Part shown: positions 18,589 to 25,912 of the stretch, in pieces
Position numbering within the stretch: the stretch's first letter is position 1
How the letters are laid out: each line of letters opens with the position of its first letter
Source of the DNA: Acidobacteria bacterium bin61
Lineage (GTDB): Bacteria > Acidobacteriota > Vicinamibacteria > Marinacidobacterales > Marinacidobacteraceae
Length of the DNA stretch: 36,411 nt
Assembly: GCA_002238705.1 (NCBI GenBank)
Contig: MPMW01000014.1
Span: forward strand, 1-36,411
Reading direction: 5' to 3'
Position numbers and translations under genes: made by a program
The notes under the pieces: model-generated
Seen by the model: the letters and a program-made list of their open reading frames with translations, nothing else
The model's database searches: none
What the model was told of the DNA's origin: nothing

Positions 18589-19802
18589 CGGTCGATCTCT
18601 CCGAGGACGATGTCCAGGCTGCCGATGATCGCGATGATGTCCGCGATCATCTCGCCGCGGGTGATCTCGTGGAAGAGCCCCATTGCGACGAAGCAGGGGG
18701 AGCGGCCCTTCACCCGGTAGGGGATGGGCTTCTTGTTCTCGGCAACGATGTAAAACGCCAGTTCACCGCGGGGCGCCTCGCTCCGGCAGTACGCCTCACC
18801 GGCCAGCGGCCGGACGAAGCGCGGCACGTTCTCCTGGACGTCGCCCTCCGCCGGCAGCCGGTCGAGCGCCTGGCGGACGATCTTGACGCTCTCGTACATC
18901 TCGCGGACGCGGACGAAGTACCGGTCCCAGCACGAACCGACGGGACCGTGCGGGCTGTCGGCGACGATGACGTTGAAGTCGTAGTTTTCGTAGCCCAGAT
19001 AGGGGTCGTCGCGACGCAGGTCCCAGTCGATCCCGGAGCCGCGCAGGTTCGGACCGGAGAGCGCGTAGTCCTTCGCCATCTCCGGCGTGATGATCCCGAT
19101 GTCGGCGGTCCGGCGGATGAAGATCTTGTTGTGGCTGAGGAGCTTGTCCACCTCGTCCAGCACCGGCACGAACTCGTCGAGGAAGCGCCGGCACTTGTCG
19201 GTCCAGCCCTCGGGCAGGTCGTGGGAAACGCCGCCGACCCAGTTGTAGTTGTAGAGCAGGCGGGCGCCGCAGAGCCACTCGAAGAGGTCGAGGACCCGCT
19301 CGCGCTGCTGGAAACAGAGCAGGAACGGCGTGAAGGCGCCGATGTCCATCCCGTAGGTGCCCATCGCGAGCAGGTGGCTCGCGATCCGCTGCAGTTCCGC
19401 GGTGATCACGCGAATCCCGGCGACCCGCTCGCCGACCCCGATGCCGAGCAGTTTCTCGACGGTGAGCGCGTACGCCAGGCTGTTCCCCATCGACCCGACG
19501 TAGTCCATCCGGTCGGTGAAGGGGATGACGCCCTGGTAGTCGATGTTCTCGGCGTGCTTTTCGAAGTTCCGGTGCAGGTAGCCGATGTGGGGCCGGGAAT
19601 CCTTGACGATCTCGCCGTCGGTCTTCAGTTCCACCCGCAACACGCCGTGCGTGGAGGGGTGCTGGGGCCCCATGTTGAGGATCATCTCGTCCTCTTCGAG
19701 GTCCTCGGGGGAGAAGGCGTAGGAGTTGTCCGGCGGCAGTTCCTCGTCGTAGAGGGTGACGGCCGGAGCGCCGTCGAAGCCCGTCGAGCCCGGTTTGTCC
19801 AT
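18585..19802 (-). CDS. nuoD: NADH-quinone oxidoreductase subunit D (49 kDa)
   Basis: A 405-residue peripheral subunit related to the large subunit of NiFe hydrogenases; it lines the quinone-reduction site with NuoB. The quinone-site loop MGPQHPSTHGVLR is present near residue 45, followed by GYLHRNFEKHAENIDY and the typical ITAELQRIASHLLAMGTYGMDIGAFTPF region; the C-terminus ends GSLDIVLGEIDR as in the family. It is separate from nuoC (nine-base gap), not fused. A short acidic extension of about 35 residues precedes the core. Confidence 0.97.
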   Translation of the reverse strand: MDKPGSTGFDGAPAVTLYDEELPPDNSYAFSPEDLEEDEMILNMGPQHPSTHGVLRVELKTDGEIVKDSRPHIGYLHRNFEKHAENIDYQGVIPFTDRMDYVGSMGNSLAYALTVEKLLGIGVGERVAGIRVITAELQRIASHLLAMGTYGMDIGAFTPFLLCFQQRERVLDLFEWLCGARLLYNYNWVGGVSHDLPEGWTDKCRRFLDEFVPVLDEVDKLLSHNKIFIRRTADIGIITPEMAKDYALSGPNLRGSGIDWDLRRDDPYLGYENYDFNVIVADSPHGPVGSCWDRYFVRVREMYESVKIVRQALDRLPAEGDVQENVPRFVRPLAGEAYCRSEAPRGELAFYIVAENKKPIPYRVKGRSPCFVAMGLFHEITRGEMIADIIAIIGSLDIVLGEIDR

Positions 19803-19811
19803 CCCGCTGCC

Positions 19812-20363
19812 TCAGTCGAACGGGCCGACGCCCGTCATCTGACCGCTCTCCGCGCGATCGGTCATCTGCCGTCCCGCCTTCACCGGGATCTTGTGCCAGG
19901 TCTCGGGCCACTCCCAGTCGCGCAGCAACGGGTGGCCGGGCCAGTCGGACGGCAGCAGGATGCGCCGCAGGTCGCTGTGCCCTTCGAAACGGATGCCGAA
20001 GAGGTCGTAGACCTCCCGCTCGTGCCAGTTCGCGGCCTTCCACACCGTCTCCAGCGTGGGCAGGCTCGCCCCGGCGCGCGCCACCCGGGTCTTCAGGACG
20101 ATCCAGTGCTTCTTCGTCAGCGAGGTCAGGTGGTAGACGACCTCGATCGCCGGCGGATCGTCGCCGGGCCAGTCCACTCCCGAGACGCAGTGGAGGGTGT
20201 CGAACTCGAGTTCGCCGTCACCCTTGAGGAACTCCGCGGCGGCGGCCAGCTTGTCCCCCGGCAGACGGATCCAGGGGTCCTTTGCCTCGGGATCCGACTC
20301 GAACGAGCCCTCCTCGAGGCCGAGCCCGGCGGCGATCCGCTGGATGATCTGGGCGCCGTTCAC
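19812..20363 (-). CDS. nuoC: NADH-quinone oxidoreductase subunit C
   Basis: A 183-residue peripheral subunit (30 kDa) of complex I. The family pattern is [37 protein letters not shown] (about residues 112-149), preceded by a domain with VSGVDWPG and [23 protein letters not shown] at 20363 overlaps the nuoB stop by four bases. A C-terminal tail of about 25 residues (including [15 protein letters not shown]) extends beyond the conserved domain. Confidence 0.96.
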   Translation of the reverse strand: MNGAQIIQRIAAGLGLEEGSFESDPEAKDPWIRLPGDKLAAAAEFLKGDGELEFDTLHCVSGVDWPGDDPPAIEVVYHLTSLTKKHWIVLKTRVARAGASLPTLETVWKAANWHEREVYDLFGIRFEGHSDLRRILLPSDWPGHPLLRDWEWPETWHKIPVKAGRQMTDRAESGQMTGVGPFD

Positions 20364-20908
20364 CCGATCATCTCCGCTGGTTGCGAGTCGGCCGCCGGTT
20401 GCCGGCCCTCGCGCGGATCATCCAGCAGCGACTTCTCGCGGATCCGGTCCTGAAGCGCCATGATGCCGTAGAGCAGCGCCTCCGGGCGGGGCGGGCATCC
20501 CGGCACGTAGATGTCCACGGGGATGATCTGGTCCACCCCCTTGACCACGTGGTACCCGTACTGCCAGTAGGGACCGCCGTTGTTGGCGCAGCTCCCCATG
20601 GAGATCACGTACTTGGGTTCCGGCATCTGGTCGTAGAGCGTCTTGATCCGGATCGCCATCTTGTGGGTGACGGTGCCGGCGACGATCATGCAGTCGGACT
20701 GCCGGGGGGTCGCTCGCGGGATCAACCCGAGGCGGTCCCAGTCGAACCGGCTCGCGCCGGTGGCCATCATCTCGATCGCGCAACAGGCAAGGCCGAAGGT
20801 CATCGGCCAGATCGCCGACAGCCGCGCCCAGTTGACGACCGCGCTCACCGTGGTGAGCGCCATGTTGTCCCTGCCCAGGCTCTTTCCGAGGGCGCCGATC
20901 AGATCCAC
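20360..20908 (-). CDS. nuoB: NADH-quinone oxidoreductase subunit B (N2 cluster)
   Basis: A 182-residue subunit that binds the terminal 4Fe-4S cluster N2. The ligand motif [10 protein letters not shown], the third cysteine in [18 protein letters not shown] and the fourth in [14 protein letters not shown] are all in place. The start is GTG at 20908 (DLIGALGKS), with AGGAG five bases upstream; the upstream ATG at 20968 would add an arginine-rich 20-residue extension without a ribosome-binding site. It is followed by nuoC with a four-base overlap. Confidence 0.96.
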   Translation of the reverse strand: MDLIGALGKSLGRDNMALTTVSAVVNWARLSAIWPMTFGLACCAIEMMATGASRFDWDRLGLIPRATPRQSDCMIVAGTVTHKMAIRIKTLYDQMPEPKYVISMGSCANNGGPYWQYGYHVVKGVDQIIPVDIYVPGCPPRPEALLYGIMALQDRIREKSLLDDPREGRQPAADSQPAEMIG

Positions 20909-20985
20909 GTCAACTCCTGCCCGGGCTCGCTCCGGAGTGGCGGCCGATCCACGGTGAAAGCGCTCCACCGATCATGCCGAGACCC

Positions 20986-21441
20986 TCAGGCCGAGGCTCC
21001 GGAAGCGGCCTCGGCCGGGGACTTGGCCGAAGAAGCGGCGGCCGCAGCCGCGGGACGCGCCTTCAGTGCGCGCCGATCCTCTTCCCGGACCCATTCGAGG
21101 TCGCCCTTCACCCAGACGTCGGCGAGCCCGAGGACGAGCATTCCGATGAAGATGAGCCCGGCGACGAGGGCGCCGGGGCCGACGTCGACGTAGGCGAGCG
21201 CCCAGGGAAGCAGCATCACCGCTTCCACGTCGAAGATGAGAAACACCAGGGCGAAGACGTAGAACCGGATGTTGAACTGGACGCCCCAAGCGTTCCCGAC
21301 CGGATTCTCGCCGCACTCGTACGGCTGCGACTTGCTGCTCAGCGGCAGCGAGGGGCGAACCAGCGATGAAACGAAGAGGGTGACGACCACGAAGAGTACG
21401 CCGACCGCGAAGGCAACCAGCGGTCCCAGGTATTCGCCCAT
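20986..21441 (-). CDS. nuoA: NADH-quinone oxidoreductase subunit A
   Basis: A 151-residue, three-helix membrane subunit (Nqo7/ND3), first gene of the operon. Conserved features are the loop SKSQPYECGENPVG with the switch cysteine, then FNIRFYVFALVFLIFDVEAVMLLPWA. The C-terminus has a long Ala-rich tail (about 25 residues), longer than usual. ATG at 21441 is chosen because a promoter at 21493-21522 would start transcription near 21486, inside the alternative GTG (21489) version. It is transcribed divergently from the glycosyltransferase gene. Confidence 0.95.
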   Translation of the reverse strand: MGEYLGPLVAFAVGVLFVVVTLFVSSLVRPSLPLSSKSQPYECGENPVGNAWGVQFNIRFYVFALVFLIFDVEAVMLLPWALAYVDVGPGALVAGLIFIGMLVLGLADVWVKGDLEWVREEDRRALKARPAAAAAASSAKSPAEAASGASA

Positions 21442-21492
21442 GAAATTCGAAAAAACCGCCGCCTCGGCAGCCCGGGCCGCGGAACGCACAGA

Positions 21493-21522
21493 ATTCTACT
21501 TGGCGGCCCGACGGTAGGTAAA
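21493..21522 (-). promoter_or_regulatory. Sigma70-like promoter of the nuo operon
   Basis: Reading the minus strand, TTTACC (21522-21517), an 18-base spacer, and TAGAAT (21498-21493) form a plausible -35/-10 pair. The expected transcript start is near 21486, leaving a leader of about 45 bases before the nuoA ATG. It sits in the only A/T-rich part of the divergent region. Confidence 0.45.
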
Positions 21523-21569
21523 GACCAAACGTTCGGAAACCACGCCCCAGGACCCTTCATCCTTCGCCT

Positions 21570-22271
21570 TTGTCCGCTACCGTGATCTCGGTCGTCATCC
21601 CGACACTCGACTCCGGGGAAACCACGGGCGCCGCCATCCGGTCGGTTCCCCCGGGCGCAGAGGTGATCGTGGTGGACGGAGGCAGCCGCGACGACACCGT
21701 GGCGGAGGCCGAGCGCGCCGGGGCGCGGGTCGAACGTTCTCCCCGGGGCCGGGCCATCCAGATGAATCACGGGGCGCGCGCGGCGCGGGGAGACGCCTTG
21801 GTGTTCCTCCACGCGGACTGCCGGCTCCCGGACGGCGCGGGCGAGCAGATCCGAACCGTGCTGGCGCGTCCGGGGGTCGCCGGAGGCTGGTTCCCGCAGC
21901 GGATCGAGGCGGCCGGAATCCTCTACCGGCTGGGCGCCCGCGGTTCGAACCAGCGGGCGCGCCTCCTGCGGCTTCCCTACGGGGACCAGGCAATCTTCAC
22001 CCGGCGCAAGACATTCCTCGAGGTCGGGGGGTTTCCCGAGGAGCCGATCATGGAGGACGCCGGCCTCGCGCGCCGTCTGCGGCGCGCCGGCCGCCTCGAT
22101 CCGGCGGAGTCCGCGGTGATCACCGGGACGGAGCACTGGCGCCGCCTGGGGCCGATTCTCACCGCCCTCCTCGACTATCTGACGCTCGGGGCATGGCTGG
22201 CCGGCGTGCCTCCGAAGTGGATCGCGAAGGTCTATTTCCCTCTGCAGCAACGTGCGCGGAACCGAAGATAG
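21570..22271 (+). CDS. Family 2 glycosyltransferase, TIGR04283 (arsenosugar-associated) type
   Basis: A glycosyltransferase of about 233 residues in the small TIGR04283 family (arsenosugar biosynthesis or rSAM/selenodomain-associated transferase 2). The GT-A fold is shown by ISVVIPTLDSGE, VIVVDGGSRDDT (nucleotide-sugar loop), ARAARGDALVFLHADCRLP (metal-binding Asp region), and the family tail LRLPYGDQAIFTRRKTFLEVGGFPEEPIMEDAGLARRLRRAGRL. The sugar substrate is not known. The start is TTG at 21570 or GTG at 21582; neither has a clear ribosome-binding site. The usual partner genes of the family (TIGR04282, arsM) are not next to it. It runs divergently from nuoA and ahead of the metal efflux genes. 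Confidence 0.9.
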   Translation: MSATVISVVIPTLDSGETTGAAIRSVPPGAEVIVVDGGSRDDTVAEAERAGARVERSPRGRAIQMNHGARAARGDALVFLHADCRLPDGAGEQIRTVLARPGVAGGWFPQRIEAAGILYRLGARGSNQRARLLRLPYGDQAIFTRRKTFLEVGGFPEEPIMEDAGLARRLRRAGRLDPAESAVITGTEHWRRLGPILTALLDYLTLGAWLAGVPPKWIAKVYFPLQQRARNRR

Positions 22272-22284
22272 AAACACCCCGCCG

Positions 22285-22322
22285 TTGGCGCTGGGGGACC
22301 CGGCCTCTCTATACTGGGTCCC
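22285..22322 (+). promoter_or_regulatory. Promoter and dyad ahead of the metal-efflux region
   Basis: TTGGCG (22285-22290), a 19-base spacer and TATACT (22310-22315) form a promoter with the long spacing typical of MerR-family controlled genes. An inverted repeat, GGGACCC (22295-22301) and GGGTCCC (22316-22322), brackets the -10 box. In classical MerR operators the dyad lies within the spacer, so the match is only partial. Transcription would begin within a few bases of the ATG at 22327, leaving almost no leader. Confidence 0.35.
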
Positions 22323-22326
22323 AGCG

Positions 22327-22677
22327 ATGAAACCGGCCGCGTCGACACGCCGCAAACCACTCACCGCCACCGTGCTGGCGGTGGTGCTCGCGTTCGCCGT
22401 CGTCTGCCCGCTGATGGCCGCCCCCGGCATTCCCGCCGACCAGGGCTGCCACGGGAGTTCCGAGCCGGCTCCGGAGGCCGAGCGCGTGAGCGTGTGCTGT
22501 TCCTCGGTCACCGTTCCCAAGCTGCTCACCCCCGAGCCGGGTCCGGCCGCGGTCCTGCCCGCCTCCGTGGAATCGGTCCGGGCAGTCCCCAGGTGGAGCC
22601 ACCAGCCCGACGGGCTCCTTCCTCCCCGGGAACCGCGGCCGCCGCTTTTCGTCCGGCACGCCGCCCTGCTGATCTGA
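22327..22677 (+). CDS. Small secreted protein upstream of the Cus-like pump, unknown
   Basis: A 116-residue protein with a clear signal peptide (RRKPLTATVLAVVLAFAVVCPLMAAP) and a mature part with QGCHGSS and SVCCSS, that is three Cys and few other features, then a Pro-rich tail ending PLFVRHAALLI. I do not recognise the family. The position just before a Cu/Ag efflux operon and the Cys/His content suggest a periplasmic metal-related protein, in the manner of CopL-like proteins, but this is inference from context. ATG at 22327 lies just after the promoter-like dyad; the open frame begins earlier but without a signal-peptide start. Confidence 0.55.
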   Translation: MKPAASTRRKPLTATVLAVVLAFAVVCPLMAAPGIPADQGCHGSSEPAPEAERVSVCCSSVTVPKLLTPEPGPAAVLPASVESVRAVPRWSHQPDGLLPPREPRPPLFVRHAALLI

Positions 22678-22969
22678 GTTTCCGTCCGACGCACGTTCGG
22701 CCTCGCTGAGCCGAGCGCCGCCGGATCGGGCTCGCGTCCCGCTCGCGCGCCCGGCCGGGGCCGCCCCGCCCCGTGCCCCCCCGACCCACGCGCGCGCCGG
22801 GCAGGCGCCGCCCAGCCCAGTCCCCCCCTGACGACCGGCGGCCTGCGCTCGCGCAGGGTGGTCTTCCGGGCTCGCCAACCCGGTGACCCGCCGGCGGCCA
22901 GCGCCAATCCGCCCAGCGGAATCCGCCTGGTCCCGACCCGCCGCAGCCCGGCGACGGAATCCCCCTATC
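22678..22969. other. C-rich spacer before the CusC-like gene
   Basis: These 292 bases are extremely GC-rich on the plus strand, with runs of C (22780-22830), and hold no convincing gene. A perfect hairpin, CCTGCG (22842-22847), CTCG loop, CGCAGG (22852-22857), is present. The open frame of the next gene extends back to 22883, but that part is Arg/Pro-rich and precedes the signal peptide. Confidence 0.5.
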
Positions 22970-24310
22970 GTGTTCTTACGAAAACCTCTCTGCAGCAGCG
23001 CGGTGGCGGTCTTGCTGGCCGCCCCGGCTGCCGGAGGAATCCAGCCCGATTCGGCGCCCGATTCCAGGCCCGACTACTACGCTGCCGAACCCGAACTCAG
23101 GAGCTGCGTCGACAGCGCCATCGAGCGGCACCCCGCGCTGCTCGCGTCCCGGGCGGGCTACCAGGCTGCCCGGGAGCGCGTCCCGCAGGTCACCGCGCTC
23201 CCGGACCCGACCCTGAGCGTGAGCCAGGCGGTAAGGAGGGTGGAAACCCGCGTGGGGTCCCAGACCGGCGGCATCACCGTGAGCCAGTCCCTGCCCTGGT
23301 TCGGCGCCCGCGATCTCCGCGGCCGGGTTGCGCTTTCCGAAGCCGACGCGCAGCGCCGCGTTTACCAGGCCGAGGAGCGTGAAGTCATCGCCCGGATCAA
23401 GCGGATCTTCTACGACGTCGCCTACCTCGACGCCGCGCTCCGGCTGCTGAACGAAGAGCACTCGCTCCTCGGGCACTACGAAACCCTGGCGCGGGCGCGC
23501 TATTCCACCGGCCAGGGTCTCCAGCAGGCGGTCATCCGGCTGCAGGCCGAACTCACCCGGATCGGCGACCGGCAGCGGCAGCTCACCCGCCAGCGCCGGA
23601 CGCTCGCCGTGAACCTCAACACGCTCTGCGCCCGGCCCCCGGAGACCGCCGTCCCGCCCATTCCCTCCCTCGAGCCGCCGGCAGTGACCCTGGACCGGGC
23701 CCATCTGGTGGACCTGGGAGAGCGGAACCGGCAGGAGATGCTGGCGGCGACGGCGCTGATCGAGGCGGGTCAGGACGCGGTCGAGCTGGCCGGAATGAAC
23801 TTCCGGCCCCGCTTCACCGCGAGCCTCGCGCTGATGAACGTCGCCGGGCGCGACCCGGCGGACGTCCTCGGGCCGCTCCCTCCGGATGAGGGCAAGAACT
23901 CCCTGAGCCTGTCGCTCGGAGTGTCGCTGCCGGTGTGGAAGGAGAGCTACCGCGCGGGCGTCGAAGAAGCCGGGCACCGGCTCACGGCGCATCGAAGGCG
24001 CCTCGAAGAAGCCCGGGACGCCATGGAGAACGCGGTCGAGCAGGCCCTGATCCGGGTCGAGACCATCGAGGAACAGCTCGTCCTGCTCGACACCGTGCTC
24101 GTTCCGCAGAGTGAGGAAACGCTTCACGCCACCGAGACCGCCTACGAAACGGGTCAGGTGGGAGTGCTGGACCTGCTCGACAGCGAACGCGTACAGCTCG
24201 ATGTCCTGAGGATGCGGGCCCGCTACGTGTCCGACCTCCTCATCGCGCTCGCCGATCTCGAACGCGGCATCGGCACCCGGGTACCCCTGCCCCCCAGGAG
24301 GGCCTCATGA
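22970..24310 (+). CDS. CusC/CzcC-type outer-membrane efflux channel (TolC family)
   Basis: A TolC-family channel of about 446 residues. A signal peptide is visible (FLRKPLCSSAVAVLLAAPAAGG) after a GTG at 22970; an earlier GTG at 22883 would add 29 Arg/Pro-rich residues. Two outer-membrane efflux protein repeats follow: long helices with AERERV..TALPDPTLSVSQ, then GITVSQSLPWFGARDLRGRVALSEADAQ, and in the second half the SLSLSLGVSLPVWKESYRAGVEEA strand-helix pair and the DLLDSERVQLDVL motif. It is the outer-membrane part of the tripartite pump. Its stop overlaps the CusB-like start by four bases. Confidence 0.88.
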   Translation: MFLRKPLCSSAVAVLLAAPAAGGIQPDSAPDSRPDYYAAEPELRSCVDSAIERHPALLASRAGYQAARERVPQVTALPDPTLSVSQAVRRVETRVGSQTGGITVSQSLPWFGARDLRGRVALSEADAQRRVYQAEEREVIARIKRIFYDVAYLDAALRLLNEEHSLLGHYETLARARYSTGQGLQQAVIRLQAELTRIGDRQRQLTRQRRTLAVNLNTLCARPPETAVPPIPSLEPPAVTLDRAHLVDLGERNRQEMLAATALIEAGQDAVELAGMNFRPRFTASLALMNVAGRDPADVLGPLPPDEGKNSLSLSLGVSLPVWKESYRAGVEEAGHRLTAHRRRLEEARDAMENAVEQALIRVETIEEQLVLLDTVLVPQSEETLHATETAYETGQVGVLDLLDSERVQLDVLRMRARYVSDLLIALADLERGIGTRVPLPPRRAS

Positions 24311-25908
24311 ACCGCACGCTCGTCATCGGCGCCGGCGCCTTCTTCGCCGGCATGGCGCTCGTCGTCCTCGCCGGGTTCGCCCTCGGCGGCTGGGAGTGGC
24401 CTCCCCGCTCCGGCGCGCCCGCCGAACAACACGAAGGGCACGACATGAGCGCCCCGGCTGCGGAAGCGGAACGGGAAATCCTCTACTGGCGCGCCCCCAT
24501 GGACCCGAACTTCACTTCGGACCGGCCCGGCAAGTCTCCCATGGGGATGGACCTCGTCCCCGTCTACGCGGACCCCGCCCCGCCGGCGGAACGGGAAGTC
24601 CTCTACTGGCGGGCTCCGATGGACCCGAACTTCACTTCGGACCAGCCCGGCAAGTCCCCCATGGGGATGGACCTCGTCCCCGTCTACGCGGACCCCGCCC
24701 CGCCGGCGGAACGGGAAGTCCTCTACTGGCGGGCTCCGATGGACCCGAACTTCACCTCGGACCGGCCCGGCAAGTCCCCCATGGGGATGGATCTCGTCCC
24801 GGTCTACGCGGACGAAGCGGGGAGTCAGCCGGAGGGGACGGTGCGCATCGACCCGACCTTCGTGCAGCGCATCGGCGTCCGCACGGCGCCGATCGAGCGG
24901 CGGGACATCGCCCAGACGATCCGCACCGTCGGCACCCTCGCTCACAACGACAAGCAGATCGCCTGGGTGGGCACGAAGTACGACGGCTGGATCGAAAACG
25001 TCGCGGTGAACTATCTCGGCGAGACCGTCGAGCAGGGCCAGGTGCTCTTCGACATCTACAGCCCGCAACTGGTCGCCACCCAGACCGAGTACCTCCACGC
25101 GCTGCACTACGCGGAGCGGCTGGACGCCTCGCAGTACCCCGACGTCGCCGAACGGGCGCTCTCGCTCGTGGAATCGGCCCGCGTCCGGCTCCGCTACTGG
25201 GACATCACCGACGAGCAGATCGCCATTCTGGAGCGGGAGGAGGCCCCGCGCCGCACGCTCTCGGTGGTCTCCCCCGTGAGCGGCGTCGTGGTGGAGAAGC
25301 TGGACGAGGCGCTCGACGGCATGTACGTCAAGCCGGGGATGAACCTCTACAAGCTGGCCGACCTCACCACCATCTGGGTGGACGTCGAGATCTTCGAGCA
25401 CCAGGTGCAGGCCATGCGGATCGGCCAGCGGGCCGAGGTGGAGCTGCCCTACGTGCCGGGACGGCCCTACACGGGCTTCGTCCGCTTCCTGTATCCCCAT
25501 TTCAACCAGGAGACGCGGACGATGACCGTGTCCATCGAGCTCGCGAATCCCGATCTGGCGCTCCGCGCGGGCATGTACGCGAACGTCACCTTCGACGTTC
25601 CGGTGGCGCGGGACGCCCTGGCCGTTCCCGAAGAAGCGGTGATCCGGAGCGGCACCCGGGACCTGGTGGTCCTCGAGCTGTCGCCCGGCCTGTTCCGGGT
25701 GGCGGACGTCACCCTGGGCGCCAGCGGCGAGGGGTTGCTGGAGATCGTCGAGGGTGTGTCCGAGGGGGACCGCGTCGTGGTCTCGGCCCAGTTCCTGATC
25801 GATTCCGAAAGCAACCTCACCCAGGCCATCAAGGCGCCCGCCGCCGAACCCGAGACCGCGGAGCCCGAGGCGCCGGAACCGGCGATGACCCACCGCCACC
25901 ACGAATAG
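24307..25908 (+). CDS. cusB: CusB-type periplasmic adaptor with three N-terminal Met-triad modules
   Basis: A 533-residue membrane fusion protein joining the RND pump to the outer-membrane channel. After a membrane anchor or signal (residues 5-29) come three nearly identical 40-residue modules (about 56-95, 96-135, 136-170). Each matches the N-terminal metal-binding segment of E. coli CusB, where Met49, Met64 and Met66 bind Cu(I)/Ag(I). The corresponding Met are 65/79/81, 105/119/121 and 145/159/161, with MGM in place of MDM. The adaptor core follows: beta-barrel and lipoyl parts (GWIENVAVNYLGETVEQGQVLFDIYSPQL), helical hairpin, and DRVVVSAQFLIDSESNL. The tail is His-rich (THRHHE). E. coli CusB has one such module; three in tandem is unusual. 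ATGA overlap with the channel gene. Confidence 0.94.
   Translation: MNRTLVIGAGAFFAGMALVVLAGFALGGWEWPPRSGAPAEQHEGHDMSAPAAEAEREILYWRAPMDPNFTSDRPGKSPMGMDLVPVYADPAPPAEREVLYWRAPMDPNFTSDQPGKSPMGMDLVPVYADPAPPAEREVLYWRAPMDPNFTSDRPGKSPMGMDLVPVYADEAGSQPEGTVRIDPTFVQRIGVRTAPIERRDIAQTIRTVGTLAHNDKQIAWVGTKYDGWIENVAVNYLGETVEQGQVLFDIYSPQLVATQTEYLHALHYAERLDASQYPDVAERALSLVESARVRLRYWDITDEQIAILEREEAPRRTLSVVSPVSGVVVEKLDEALDGMYVKPGMNLYKLADLTTIWVDVEIFEHQVQAMRIGQRAEVELPYVPGRPYTGFVRFLYPHFNQETRTMTVSIELANPDLALRAGMYANVTFDVPVARDALAVPEEAVIRSGTRDLVVLELSPGLFRVADVTLGASGEGLLEIVEGVSEGDRVVVSAQFLIDSESNLTQAIKAPAAEPETAEPEAPEPAMTHRHHE
24466..24813 (+). repeat. Tandem 120-bp repeat, three copies, inside the CusB-like gene
   Basis: Period exactly 120 bp: 24466-24585, 24586-24705 and a slightly shortened third copy to about 24813. 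Comparing 24481-24600 with 24601-24720 there are five differences, and the last 60 bases of this comparison are identical. Comparing 24601-24690 with 24721-24810 there are four. The repeat keeps frame (40 codons). Such DNA identity suggests recent in-frame duplication. Confidence 0.95.
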
Positions 25909-25912
25909 CCCC

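Noticed and set aside
22309-22878. Minus-strand open frame over the small secreted protein and spacer
   Set aside because: Gly/Arg/Ala-rich; the plus-strand protein has a proper signal peptide and promoter.
24466-24813. CRISPR-like or satellite repeat
   Set aside because: The repeats are contiguous, 120 bp, in frame and encode a known protein module.
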